36,483 bases of DNA, taken from NCBI GenBank assembly GCA_009869945.1, contig WIXG01000582.1, positions 1 through 36,483 of the forward strand, written 5' to 3'. The stretch comes from Mesaphorura yosii. Its lineage: Eukaryota; Arthropoda; Collembola; Poduromorpha; Tullbergiidae. Below are positions 1-11,462 of the stretch, piece by piece. The notes under the pieces were generated by a model, which had not been told where the DNA came from, made no database searches, and was given only the letters and a program-made list of their open reading frames with translations. The translations under genes and the position numbers were made by a program. Within the stretch, counting starts at the first letter, position 1. Every line of letters begins with the position of its first letter.

Positions 1-546
1 GTCGTCCCGGGTCGGTCACGCTGCAGTTTTGCGAGCGCCCCATTGACGAGATTGTTATCGATGGGCGCTTCGATGTCTACGTCGATATGTGTCGTGCCAA
101 CCACGTCGAGAACTCGCTTGTAGGCTTCAGTGAGTGCATCGACCGTGTTGCACAGGTGCTCCAAATAAGGGCCCACGGCACCGCCTGTGGCAATAACCAT
201 TTGGCCACCGGACGCAATCACGGAACGAATTGGCCCAAGTATCGCAGGGTCATCAATCGGGAGTTGACCACCCCACATTGGATCGCAGCCATTGAAGCCA
301 CCCAGAGCGAACGCGAGCGTGAAGTCTTTCTGTCCAGTTTTGGCAGAGTACTCGGAGAGATTAGGGCGGTCAAGCGTCACATCGAAGTATGGAGCGAATT
401 TCGGGCCTTGGTAAGTTAGAGAATAATTTTTGTCTAGCATTATTGCCAATTCAGATATTCAGTGCCCTGATTTGATTGCACTTACCAGCGGACTGAGTGA
501 CCTGAAGCATGCAGAGTGCAACGATGAAAGCGAGGGACCGGTGCAT
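1..546 (-). CDS. Secreted GH18 chitinase, bacterial type (5' part, runs off left edge)
   Basis: Two exons are visible: 486-546 (ATG at 546-544) and 406 down to the window edge, joined through a 79-bp intron (donor GTAAGTGC; acceptor after CTAACTTACCAAG). The first exon encodes a hydrophobic signal peptide starting MHRSLAFIVALCML. The mature part begins GPKFAPYFDVTL, with TLAFALGGFNGCDPMWGG and then ATGGAVG, the usual early strands of a GH18 TIM barrel. The catalytic strand reads THIDVDIE, with the acid/base Glu codon at 69-71. This matches the actinobacterial ChiC-like form of DxxDxDxE, where the first Asp-Gly is replaced, rather than the FDGxDxDWE of ordinary animal chitinases. Expected role (family knowledge): extracellular hydrolysis of chitin. 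Only about 155 residues are present, so the rest of the barrel and any binding domains lie outside the window. A TATA box lies upstream. Confidence 0.82.
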
Positions 547-635
547 GGTGATTAGTAATTAGGATATTTGAGTAGGAAGGATACTGGCGCTAGAATGTGA
601 CTTCATGTACTGCAGAAGCATTCTGGAGTATGTGG

Positions 636-642
636 TTTTATA
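636..642 (-). promoter_or_regulatory. TATA box of the GH18 gene
   Basis: The minus strand reads TATAAAA about 90 bases upstream of the chitinase ATG. This would give a short 5' leader of roughly 60 bases. Position and sequence fit a core promoter; no transcript evidence is available. Confidence 0.55.
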
Positions 643-1473
643 CTCACGGGTCGCGGTGTCCTGGTACTTGATTATTGACTTTCAGATGTACGAATTCCTA
701 GACAATGATATCACATACGTATTTCGACCAATTACACCATACACGATGTGGGCTCGGCTAAGCCACAATCAATGATTTGATCATTCGTATGCTCATGATG
801 TTTGCGCGTGCTCCACGAATTCTGTGGCGTGTATGTGTCGTGTCGTATGTCATCAAGTGGCTGACAGAGACAAATTCCTCTTGAAAATTCAACTCCTGTC
901 CAATTAATCCCAATCCAATTACAGGGCATATCAAAATATCACACGCTTAGCATTTCTACCTGAGGATTTTGACATGTTTCGACAGCAAATCAAAATCAAT
1001 CAATTTCAGAGATTAATTGAGGCGTGGATTCCCAACATCCGAACTCATTTTCCAGTAAACAGATAGATAATGGATTAAGCCTGGAGTGTGACTACAACAA
1101 TTTACTAGGGCTGGTGTAATGGCCAAACGGACGGTTAAGCCGCACTACTGTCAATCTGCCACTGGCAATCATGACGAGCCAATACGTATCGGATGATAAC
1201 CACCGACCGATTTCACCTTGCGGCTATCGAGAAACCCCCAAAATGTGATTTAAAAAAAAAGTTATTTCTTGTATATTTCATTTTTCCTTCTCCAGTAAAC
1301 GACGTCAACAACGAACGGTAAACACCAAAAGCTCGAATACTAGTAGTAGGATGGTTTTTCGCCTGTATGAGTCCTTTCCTCTAATTACTCACGTAATTAA
1401 TGACTGTCTAAATTATAGAGCTCCAATTAACTAGACGAATGTAAATCGCAAATTCAATTTGGCATACAAATAC
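643..1473. other. Intergenic region between the GH18 gene and FAM8A1
   Basis: No convincing coding sequence on either strand. It contains the upstream region of the chitinase gene and the distal 3' flank of FAM8A1. AT-rich, with scattered stop codons in all frames and no obvious repeat. Confidence 0.6.
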
Positions 1474-1479
1474 TTTATT
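1474..1479 (-). terminator. Poly(A) signal of FAM8A1
   Basis: AATAAA on the minus strand, 55 bases beyond the FAM8A1 stop codon. Confidence 0.6.
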
Positions 1480-1533
1480 TAAGTCTGCGCATTCCTTCAC
1501 TTACAATTCACAACTAATTAAATGACAAATGGC

Positions 1534-2673
1534 TCACAATCTTGGTAGTTCGACGACAATTGATTTTGCTGATAAGTCATAGAGCGTACGAGAATACTCG
1601 AAATGAAAGAGTGTGAAGCAGAAGGGAAAGAAGAAGGCGAGGCTGAAGTTTTTGATTGCTGAGCGTAGGAATGCGCGTTGAAACGAGAGGAGTGAGCCCG
1701 GCGCAACAATTACTCGCGTCCCACTCCCTCCAACCGGCCCATTGTACAGATAGTCTTGATTGTTGTTAATGTTTGGCCCGATGGGAAGTATTGTTTCACA
1801 GTACAGGACTCGGAGGCCCATCATATTCTTGCCTATATTCAAGAAATCGAAATGAGTGAAAGTGACAGCTAAAAGAAGACATATTTCTTACGTGTTTCTT
1901 TGTTGCTTACCTGGCGTGGCTCCTCCTTTGGCCAGACAATACGCTTCGAATATGCAAACTACGAGGCGGTGAGTCAATTCAAGCAGGAGCAGTTGCGCCA
2001 GCGAGAGCGAGTATGCCATTTCCAGAAGCGCTTCAGAATCGTGCAACGCCTCTAAGTCGATGTTGTCCAAGTCAAAGAGATCAAACGCGTCGATGATTGA
2101 GACCGTGATGAATATTTTGACAATAAGCAGGATCACAAAGTCGATTAACTCTGCAGCAACACGTTTCCAAACGGGTGCAAGACTAAAATCAACTGAAAAA
2201 AGTACATGGATTAATGAAATTGCTAGTTGGAGCTAACAAAATATGAACTGCTAAACCATAAACGATGTGACTGGCTTACCAATTCCCAATGGGTTCCCAT
2301 TGACGCGAATCCCTCTGATTAGGATTTGCCTGACTAATGTTGGCCGCTGCTGTTGCTGATTGGCTGCTCCATTCTGGAGGTTGAAATTGCCCTGGTTATC
2401 AAACAGGTTCCCGTTTGCGTTGACGCCGCCAGCAGCACCAGCTTGTGCATTTAAGGACGGACTCTGCTGGTAGAGGATTGATAGCGCCGAGTAGTAAGCT
2501 GATACCGCACATTCTCGATGCCAGTACGAGTTCCACAGCCAGGATTCCAGACCCTTGCAGTATTCGCTCATGCTGCCTTTGTAACTACGATCAGCGCTGG
2601 TGCTTGATCCCGAATTGCCCGAACCACCCTCGCCTTCCGCTGCCGCATTTCCACTGCCACCAGCAGAAGACAT
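1534..2673 (-). CDS. FAM8A1: FAM8A1-like RDD-domain membrane protein
   Basis: Three exons give a 324-residue product: 2280-2673, 1911-2192 and 1534-1832. The introns are 87 and 78 bp and both splice in phase 1. The N-terminal exon is Gly/Ser/Gln-rich with a conserved aromatic stretch (SEYCKGLESWLWNSYWHREC). The rest is an RDD domain. A first hydrophobic helix starts VAAELIDFVILLIVK, and a second runs through LAQLLLLELTHRLVVCIFEA. Then come GGATPGK (rebuilt across the second splice), MGLRVLYCE, and a third helix around IKNFSLAFFFPFCF. The end, TLYDLSAKSIVVE, matches the RDD C-terminus. Order and spacing fit animal FAM8A1, a cofactor of the HRD1 ubiquitin ligase complex in ER-associated degradation (family knowledge). 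The ATG at 2673 is the first in frame. It is probably transcribed divergently from KSR. Confidence 0.88.
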
Positions 2674-4600
2674 TGCACTGCCAACTGCACTGACTAATTC
2701 TTAATCACAGAAATGCAATTAATTGCAATAATTTAATAATTTTGCCTTTATTCTGCGTTTCTGCGATCTGCCACGTACATGAAGAGCAGAATATTTGAAC
2801 TGCATTTCGATTCTCTTCGTGCAATGTTTATCCTTGCAATGTTTTGTAGATTATGCAAGACCTGTCAAAGTTCATTTTGTCATTCGAATTTGCTTCATCT
2901 TTTCCTTATCATCTCATCCTGTCCTGGCTCCTCGGAATTCCAGTTTAATTTATTGGCCGACTCCGCTTGTAGTGCTAACTGCCGAAGTTGAAGTTGATTA
3001 AATTCGTAAAATACTGAGACAAACTTTGATCTGCTGGCGGACAAAGACAATCTCCTCATCAGCTGTTTACTTGGATTTGACAAATAAAATTCTTAGCCCT
3101 GTTTCTTCTCGCGCCTCGCCTGGCTCTCTCATTCCTGATAAGGTAAGGCTACAAACTCTAAAAATATCTACTAGACCGAGACCTGATTAGTCCAGCCAGT
3201 AAAGCAGTAATGTTTACCGTTACAGAGAGACGTGTACTCTTTAACGAGTCAAGTCAATGGTGGATGATGGTGACAATGACATGTGGATTTGATTTTATGC
3301 CCACTCCGAGATGATTACTAATATCTCAATCTTGATAGAACTCAGAATGGATTAAACTTAAGGTGAGATGAACATTTTAGCGAATATACCATTTAGATTT
3401 TAGATCTTGGCTAATTATAGATTGTGTGACACATTCTGGAGATCAGATCCCTCGGCGTTGAATATTCGGATTAGGAAATTAGGATTCTTGAATTTATTCA
3501 TTCACCACAATCAGCCGGGTGTAACTGTCCTTACACTGAAGCAGAAGAATCGAAATTAACTGCGAAGCCGTGAGTGACACCCTGATGGGAATTTGAAGAT
3601 AATATTGAATGCAATGCGCAATTCCAATTCGCAATTGCCCGATCCAGCTAAGATTTTATTCGTCCAGCAGAGTCATTTGCGGTGCTGTTGAAATTTTTAT
3701 TCTTGACTCTTGACATTCAACATTTCAAACAAAAACAATAAGAGAATTCTCAAGTGCAGGACGACGAAACGGTGGCACGGTCCTCGCAAATGACATAAAG
3801 AAAAGAACAGAAGTAAATATAGTCAAGTGTTCATGAGAATTGTGACGTAATACGACACATATCGTATTGAGGAACGGCAGAACATTCTTGAAATTCCTGA
3901 CTCTTTTGGTGGCACGGCACCAGAAAAAGTGTCAATGTTTGAGTGTCTGGTCTGGTCTGGCTAGACCATGCCAATTGAATCAGGTCATTCGATCCCCAAT
4001 CGGCACTCCACATTTTACTCCGTCCGAAGATCAACTTCTAGTTGAGTTGCATATTTGCGAATTGCGAAAACGAAATCTTACTATGCCACTTGATACCTTT
4101 TACTCAAGACTCTAGTATTGGATTAGCTTTTGCTTTTAGCATGGCGCGTCTTGGATGTGGCTATGGCTATGTAAAATTGAAACTTTACTTTTTGACATTT
4201 CGGCAACCTACTTTGTACTTTAGGCCACGGCTACGCTACGCTACGATGAGATGATGGCGATGGGAAAGCGAAAGTGCGATGCGAGCCGTGAAGTGACCAG
4301 GCGCAGCGCAGCACAAGCCAGGCCAGAGCCAAGCAGATACAAAAGTTAACAAAAGCACTGAACACAGTCAGTGGAGTGGTAGAAGAATAGGGAAAAGGGT
4401 TGAGCAATCTTCTCTTACGTCTACGTCTGTCTGTTCTTCTGTTCAGTGGCTCTGTTCTGTCCTTTGCACGATCACATCATGACTACGACTGCGATGATCA
4501 CGTAGCAATGCAGTGAGCAGTGAACTGCACTCTCTCGCGTTTCGCGTTAGTTTAGTTGAATTTGAGTTGATCTCAAACCAACAACACAACCTTCGTAGTC
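2674..4600. other. Intergenic region between divergent FAM8A1 and KSR
   Basis: About 1.9 kb with no supportable gene; open stretches are under 85 codons and have no recognisable content. It must hold both promoters. TCAGT initiator-like motifs occur near 4367 and 4598, shortly upstream of the KSR leader, but no TATA box stands out. Confidence 0.5.
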
Positions 4601-4705
4601 AGTCGTTTTTTTATATTATTGTAATGAAATCGCTAATTATTTGTACTTGAAATCGATCTAGTCGACAAACTTTGTAGTATTTTAGCCAGTGATCAATTAG
4701 TTAAG

Positions 4706-4804
4706 GTATGCAGTACGAGAAAGGGGTGAGAATTAATTTCTGTACCTGATATTAAATTTTGGTGTTATTTCCAGATGATTAACAACGAAGGCTTCCAGCT
4801 CTGA
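4706..4804 (+). promoter_or_regulatory. KSR 5' leader: short intron followed by an upstream ORF
   Basis: A donor (AAG then GTATGC) at 4706 and an acceptor (ATTTCCAG) ending at 4774 define a likely 69-bp leader intron. The base after the acceptor begins an ATG at 4775. It opens a nine-codon upstream ORF ending in TGA at 4802-4804, 100 bases before the KSR start. Such an ORF could reduce translation of the main frame. The intron and the uORF are read from the sequence; the regulatory effect is inferred. Confidence 0.5.
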
Positions 4805-4904
4805 CAATTGACCCAGAGAATTCCAGAGTCCAGTCATCGGGGCATTGGCCTTAGCATTTTCCATTCCTATCGGGTAGTCAATTCCTGCCTGTAGCGTGAC
4901 CAGA

Positions 4905-7900
4905 ATGGAGAAACCCGCTGATCTCAGGCGGGCGATCGAGACGATGAACGTACTTCAGCCAATGATCTCCTTATCAGCAGAAAGACTGGAGGGGTTGCGG
5001 ACTCAGTGTGCAACCAGTGCAGAAATTACGCAGCAAGAAATACGGACGCTTGAGGTGAGTACAAGTACAAGTTGAGAAATCGGATCGTGTTTCAGAAACA
5101 TGTCATAAATTCTTTTACTCTTGCAGGGCAAATTAGTAAAGCTCTTCAGTCGCCAACTTGTTGCAAAGCGCCGCATTCCAATTGAAATGCTGCCCATCGA
5201 GCATCAGTCAGTTCCTTCTCTCAGATTATGGCTCCAAGTCGTCGGTCTGAACCCGAATCTTGTGAATACAATGTGCAGCAAATCCAGCAGCCTGGAAAAT
5301 TTAAAAGACAAGTCCGAATTTGAAGTCAAGTCGCTCATGCACGACAGCAACGCGAGCAGTGAGGAAGTGCGGCGATTAACGAAGGCATTACAGCACCTGA
5401 AGAGGTACACTGAAGTGATTCGGATGCAAGAAGAAGGCGGCAAGGAGGGGACGGTGAGCACGAGCAGCGTCGGTGATCTGACAGACTTATTCTGGGACTC
5501 GTGGGACATGAATACCAAGGCGGCGTACATGAGCAGCACAGTCAGCAACAGCAGTGGGTCCGTGAGCTCCACCTCGTCTCCGCGCGCACCGCCGAGGTCA
5601 AGCCGAGAATCACGGTCTTCCGTTCCGTCGGAGGAGTACGTGATTAATCAGATAAGACTGGGCAGCCTCTCACACCAGAATTCGACTGTCGTGTCGAGCA
5701 GTGACAACATTATCCATGCTGGTTCAAGCGGCGGCGGAATGGGCGCCGGCGGAGGACCGAACAGCCTGCATTACTGCTCGACGACTCCCTGCACTCCGGT
5801 CACGACAAAAGCGCCGATCTCGGCCCTCACGTCTCCCATCGCCTTTTCCTCGTCTCCCGGTGCTGGTTCACACCCGGACATTTACTACTCGCCTTCCAAC
5901 TCGAGCGTCTTCTCGCCCGCCTCCATTTCGCCGATTGACTCTGGCCCGACCCCACCTTCGACTCCGCCAGTGACACTCATCAACGGCAAAGGGAACGGAA
6001 ACGGGAAACGTACTCCACCGCCAAACAAGAAGTTCCAAGCGTCGGCGCTCTCTTCCAACACAACGAATACGAATACGAATCATGCATCAAATTCATCTTC
6101 GCATCCCGCCACCGCTGCTGCTGCTACTCCAACGATAGCGAATTTGCAGGCGGATAGCAACTTCCCGTTGACAAAGTCCAAGTCGCATGAGTCACAGCTC
6201 GCAAATCGAGTCGAGTCGACTTCGGAGACGAATCTCGTCAGGTCAGTTCAGATCCCATTCACGTACAAGGCTGCACGGGGTTTAGGGGTATCATATTTCT
6301 GGAGTCTGTCGTCTGTCCTTTGTACTTGCACTCGAAATTCTCGGGTTCTTCAAGCCCAGGCCATTCTTTGCTTGCGTTGCTTTATTTCTTGTGAATTCTC
6401 TTATTATTCTCTGATCTTTTGAATGAAGAAATTCGCATTGCAAAATTTCACATTTCACACATACACGCTGCGAGGCTTTCGGCTTTGCGAACTTTGCGTT
6501 ATTGGTACGTAGACTCACTCTCGCTTTTCTGTTGCCTTTGTCTTCCACGAACTGGAATCCAATTCGCAGAGTTCACCTTTGCTCTTTTCTGCGCTGCGCT
6601 GTGCTCTTCTGTGCTCCGCTCAAACTCCGACCGACTCGAACCAGGCAGTAGACGGGCAAAGATGTGGAAAAAGCGGATGCTGCGCTGGGCTGAGATTTGA
6701 GATGCGAAAGCGAATGAACGAAACGGCGAAGGAGAAATCAGAAAATGCGACATACAGGCAGCGAACAGGGCAACTAGCGAGGTTATTGAAACTCATATCG
6801 CATCTCGCACGCGTACTTTCATCTCTCCCATGCCGCGTGTCGCGTTTGCCGCTTACCATCCGCATCCAGCCCTTTGGCTTTCTGGTTCTGTTCCGGAGTC
6901 GGATACGGCACGTTTGTCCTTTGTCCTTTAGCCTTTCCACTTCAGGACGACGTCTCCATTCACATTCTGCCTTGCCTTTCCTTTCTGGGCCATGACATTT
7001 TCGTGTTTTGCCTCTGCCACGTTCGAGTTTTGCATTGAGCAGAGCGGAGCATTGAGCATTTTTGGTTTTGAATTGTGCCGTGTCGTGCCATCGCATCCCA
7101 AAGAGCAAATTCAAATGTAGTGAATTCAAATTGGAATCCTACTCTGGCCCGATCTCCACTTCTCCATATTTTTAATGCATTTTGGTATTTTTGTCTTTTC
7201 CTCTCCACTTTCCTATTTTCGTTCCATTAAAAGTATTTTTAACTTTCACCTTCCAAGTTCGACTCGAGGAATTCCCTGATTTACGATTTCACAATGCCAA
7301 CACGGCCGTTGCTTATTTTTCCACTCGATTCCACACGCCGGGCGTAAAAATAGAATTCAGAATTACTATTTTAATGGGCATTCGATTTGTTTCGAAGTTC
7401 GATTCACCTACGATTACGAAAGAGGAAGGCGCAAGTACGAGTACGAATACGTGTACAAAACAAAGCAGAAAGTTATCGTAAACATTTTAATTAGGCCGTG
7501 GTCGTTTTTCGGGTTGAGTTTCCGGACGAATTCGATACTAACGACTTATGACTTACCAGCCGAATAGCACTCGAATACGAATACGAGCACGACTATTGAT
7601 TGAACCCCGATAAAAATAATGCGTCGCGAGCTAAAAATAGAATCGAAAGTAGATCACACGTACACTGCCGACCGCACAAGGCACAAGGGGCATAACCCAT
7701 AAGAAGAAAGTTGCACGAACTTTCCCTGTGGCCAATTTTGTGGGTTGCTTTCTCTCTAGCTTTCTCCATTACGAATATTGCTATCGTTGCTGCTCTTCCT
7801 ATTGCATTGCGAATGTATGCGAATGTGGGTCTATTTTTGAAACTGGTTTCGTGATAACTCTTTGGCGTTTGGCTTGGTGTAACTCAAGCTGGCTGACACG

Positions 7901-10900
7901 AGCACGTCACTGCTTCGCTTAGGAAAGATGCAATGAATCGTAATTAAGACCTTAAAACATCTTGGCCTGGTTTCTGCCTGCTGCTGTCTGCCTGGCTTGG
8001 AGTCTATTTTTGGCCTTTCTGAAGAAAGAGAAAGACAGCAGACAGGCCAGGCGCGTTTCGGATTACACGCGTGGAGTGGACGCGGACACTCAATTTTTGA
8101 TGTACGTGGTGAATGGTGGAATGCGAAATGATACTAAGCAAATATGCAGTAAGAAAGTAAGATCGAGCTGTCAACCGTTTTGTTCTATTGTTAGAACAAA
8201 TCGATACGATAAAATCACAATCTGCAATCTCGGGCGACAGAATTCGCGTATCTTTGAGTCTTTTGCTTCCTCCGCGTGTCGTGCCGCTTTTCTTTTCTTT
8301 GCTTTCCTTTTGTTTATGTATTCGTTTGTTTTGTTTTGCATGGCGTTTGATTTGATTTTTGTGTTCTTATTTTATCATTTTATGTTTGTGACGTCGTCGC
8401 ATCCGCATTGTCGCATGGATTTTTGTACTGTTTTGCTGCTGTTTTTGCGTTGGGCCTCAGTCCGTCGCTGTACCTCCTCCACCCGTACTACCAGTACAAG
8501 CCAATCTACCTTCCGATGCCAACCCGGCCACTCCGTCGAAATTCTAAGCCTGACTATTCCAATGTGATGAAACCGATGATTTCCTTGACTACTTCCAGCA
8601 TGGACCAACTTCCACAACCGGCAAACGCTGGAGCGGTGGCCGCGGGCGCGCCAGGAGCAGCTGCAGGCGGGTCAGGGCCGGTGCCACCAAAGCGAAGAGA
8701 ACGACTTTCCACAGAGCCGGGACCTCAGAGCACGAGCGTTAGCGTCAGCGTGAACTCCAACACAGTGACCACCACGCCGACGACCCGCGCCCATCGTCAA
8801 TGGATGGATCCAGCCAACATGCCGATGCAGACCCTCAGTGATCACCTCAACTCAAAATCATCCAGCAGCCCGATCAAATCACCGCCACCAAACCACCACG
8901 CAGCTGGCGCGGGCGTGACTGGGTCGATAGGCTCTTCACTAAGCAACGGACTGGTCGCTGGCGCACTAACAGACGAAGACGCTCGCACGCTTCAGGTTCC
9001 CAAGTCACCACGCACACCGACGCTCACTCGCTCGATGGGCCACGTCATCTCGCACCGCTTCACAAAAATGTTCAAGGTCTCTACATGCGACTACTGCTCG
9101 CGGCAAGTCATCATTGGCCTCAAGTGCAAAGAGTGCAAGTACAAATGTCACCGTGACTGCGAGCCCAAAGTCCCACCTTCCTGCGGCCTCCCGCCCGAGT
9201 ACGTGGACGTGTTCATCAAGTCGCTGGGCGACGAGTCTCCCATCAACACACGCACCTCACCCGTCAATTGGGGCCGGCGTGAGAATAAGACTAACAAGAA
9301 GCTTCTGAAGAGAGCGGGCGAGAACCACAAACAGCAGGAGCGGGGCAACGTGAACGTGATTCAGTCGCCGTTCCACAAAGGGGAAGGTGGTTCGAGCTCC
9401 AACACGTCGAGTTGCAACAGTTCAACTCCCTCGAGCCCTGCTCTGTTTGTGAACACGAATACAACGCAGCACAATCACCTCTTTAATTTCCCCGACGTCC
9501 GTGGTACGCAGCAGCAGCAAGATCACGTCGGGTCAGCCAGTCGCCTGCTCCCCGACTCGAAGCCAAACACGCCGAACGAAGTGCGAAGCAAACCCAGCTC
9601 GCCGCTCATACACAGCCTCATCAGTAGCAGCGGAAGCGGGGGAAGTGACCGACATGCACTCACGAGCACAGTCACCTCGAATGATTCGGATCGCACCGTC
9701 GTGTCCATCAGCAGCAACACAGGCAGCACCGACTCTGACCGCACCCTCGCGCTCCGTGTCGACTCGCAGGACTCGCAGATCTCAGAAGACGGCGAGAACG
9801 CCAACGACCGAGGAAGCCGAGACTACGGAAGTTTCGGCGGTGGGCCTTCGGAGGATGGGCAGATGGTCGCGAATTACAGCAGCAACAGTTGGCCAAGGCA
9901 GAACTCGCTTTCTAATCGTGAGTGGGACATTCCCTTTGACGAGCTGAAGATCGGAGAGAAGATTGGGACTGGTCACTTTGGCACGGTTTACCGAGGAAAC
10001 TGGCACGGGGACGTGGCTATAAAAGTCCTCGACCATGCGAACTTCTACCTCGATAACGAGAAGACTCTCCAGCAGTTCAAGCAGGAGGTTGCGATTTTTC
10101 GCAAGACTCGTCATGAGAATCTTGTGTTGTTCATGGGAGCCTGTATGAAACCACCACGACTGGCTATCGTGACGTCGCTTTGTAAAGGAATGTCGCTCTT
10201 CACGCATCTGCATTTGCGGAAAGACAAGTTCAACATGAACAAGACGGTACTTATCGCCCAGCAAGTGACACAGGTCAGTGATCACTCCAGGCCGGGCAGG
10301 AACTCAAACTGGAACGCATTTATTGGCAATTAAGTAATGTTTTTGTGAATTTGCAGGGAATGAGCTATCTGCATGCCAGAGGAATAATTCACAAGGATTT
10401 GAAGAGTAAAAACGTGTTTCTGGAGTCTGGCAAAGTTGTGATCACAGATTTCGGCCTATTCAGTGCGTCCAAAGTCTGCAAGCCAGACGGAACTCTGTAA
10501 GTAAATCATAAATGAAGGTTATGATTGATTCAAGTTTGCTAAAGTTTTTGTTTGTTTTTCAGGAGCGACGAGTGCCTCAGCATTCCTCCAGGCTGGCTCT
10601 GCTACCTCGCTCCCGAAATCATGAAGAGCCTTCGCCCCTGCGAGAAGACGAAGGACTTTGAGTTTCCATTCTCCAAAGCCTCTGATATTTATGCATTCGG
10701 TACAATTTGGTACGAACTGATTTGTGGTGAATGGCCGTACAAAGGCCACGCTGCCGAAACAATTATTTGGAAGGTGGGCTCTGGCATCCGGCAGCCACTT
10801 CTGCCGTCGATTTTCTCCCGAGAAATCAAAGTACGTTCTTATCACGTGGCACACCAACACTTGCTCTAATTTTGGTACTTAATTCCCTTGTTTGTTGCCT

Positions 10901-11059
10901 TTTCAGGAGATTTTACTAAACTGCTGGGCCGACAACCCTTCCGATCGTCCCGACTTTAGTCAGCTCTTCAAGGCACTCGAGCGACTGCCGAAGAAACGAC
11001 TGGCACGCTCGCCGTCGCATCCTGTCCACTTGTCGCGGTCAGCCGAATCGGTCTTCTAA
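4905..11059 (+). CDS. ksr: Kinase suppressor of Ras (KSR), RAF-MEK-ERK scaffold
   Basis: Six coding exons (4905-5054, 5127-6241, 8461-10273, 10357-10496, 10563-10830, 10907-11059) encode 1212 residues with all phases consistent. Domain order is typical of KSR. The CA1 region covers about residues 1-170 ([16 protein letters not shown] across the first splice). A 14-3-3-type site [14 protein letters not shown] follows, with Ser403. The C1 zinc finger is at about 620-663. The ERK-docking FxFP motif is FNFP at 763-766. EWDIPFDEL leads into the pseudokinase domain, about 917-1190. The kinase core has the KSR signatures [12 protein letters not shown] (1036-1047) and DFGLFS (from 1057), not the HRDLK of RAF. 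The beta-3 lysine is present (VAIK, K943), as is the alpha-C Glu (E964) and a full glycine loop; mammalian KSR has Arg at the lysine position. Known role: binds RAF, MEK and ERK at the membrane in Ras signalling. It is longer than vertebrate KSR1 because of Ser/Thr/Pro-rich linkers. Confidence 0.95.
6242..8460 (+). other. Large intron of KSR (2219 bp)
   Basis: Donor GTCAGT follows residue codon 421 plus two bases. The acceptor is a pyrimidine-rich run ending CCTCAG at 8460. Joining restores a continuous protein (ETNLV then [13 protein letters not shown]). No separate gene is supportable inside. It contains degenerate GAATAC-type repeats (about 7434-7458 and 7570-7592) and an imperfect hairpin at 7965-8052. 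Every other KSR coding intron is 66-83 bp. Confidence 0.75.
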
Positions 11060-11456
11060 GTAGTCGTAGGTCGTAGCTGGACAAGCGTCAGACTAAATGC
11101 TACTTGCTAATGTTAGCAATTATATAATTGAATTCGTATACGCGATACGCCATTTTTCATTGCATTAGCTTTGGCTCAGCGAAAGCGATGAGAACGTGAT
11201 TGTGATTTTACTGTCGAAATGACTCAATTCTTGATTTCAGTTTAGCGTTTGACTTTTCGTGGGTCGGAGCGCGTCGAGACTTATTTTTATTTTATCTTTT
11301 CCTTACGTACGCGTACCGTGCATTCATTGTACTACTGTGATTGTGATCTTCGTGCGACGTTTTTTAAGTTTTTGATTTCATCTGACGATGATTTAATTGT
11401 AGATTCAAGTAATCTGGTCAAGTCGAGTACTGTACGGTAACTGTAACTAAGATTTG

Positions 11457-11462
11457 AATAAA
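11457..11462 (+). terminator. Poly(A) signal of KSR
   Basis: AATAAA about 400 bases after the KSR stop codon; the first canonical signal downstream on this strand. Confidence 0.6.

Noticed and set aside
87..419. Open frame of 110 codons on the plus strand
   Set aside because: It is the antisense shadow of the GH18 exon; the minus-strand reading has a clear family match.
2895..3083. 62-codon minus-strand frame upstream of FAM8A1
   Set aside because: No recognisable content, no matching splice sites to FAM8A1 and no Kozak support.
5204..5572. 122-codon minus-strand frame opposite KSR exon 2
   Set aside because: Antisense shadow of the conserved CA1 coding region.
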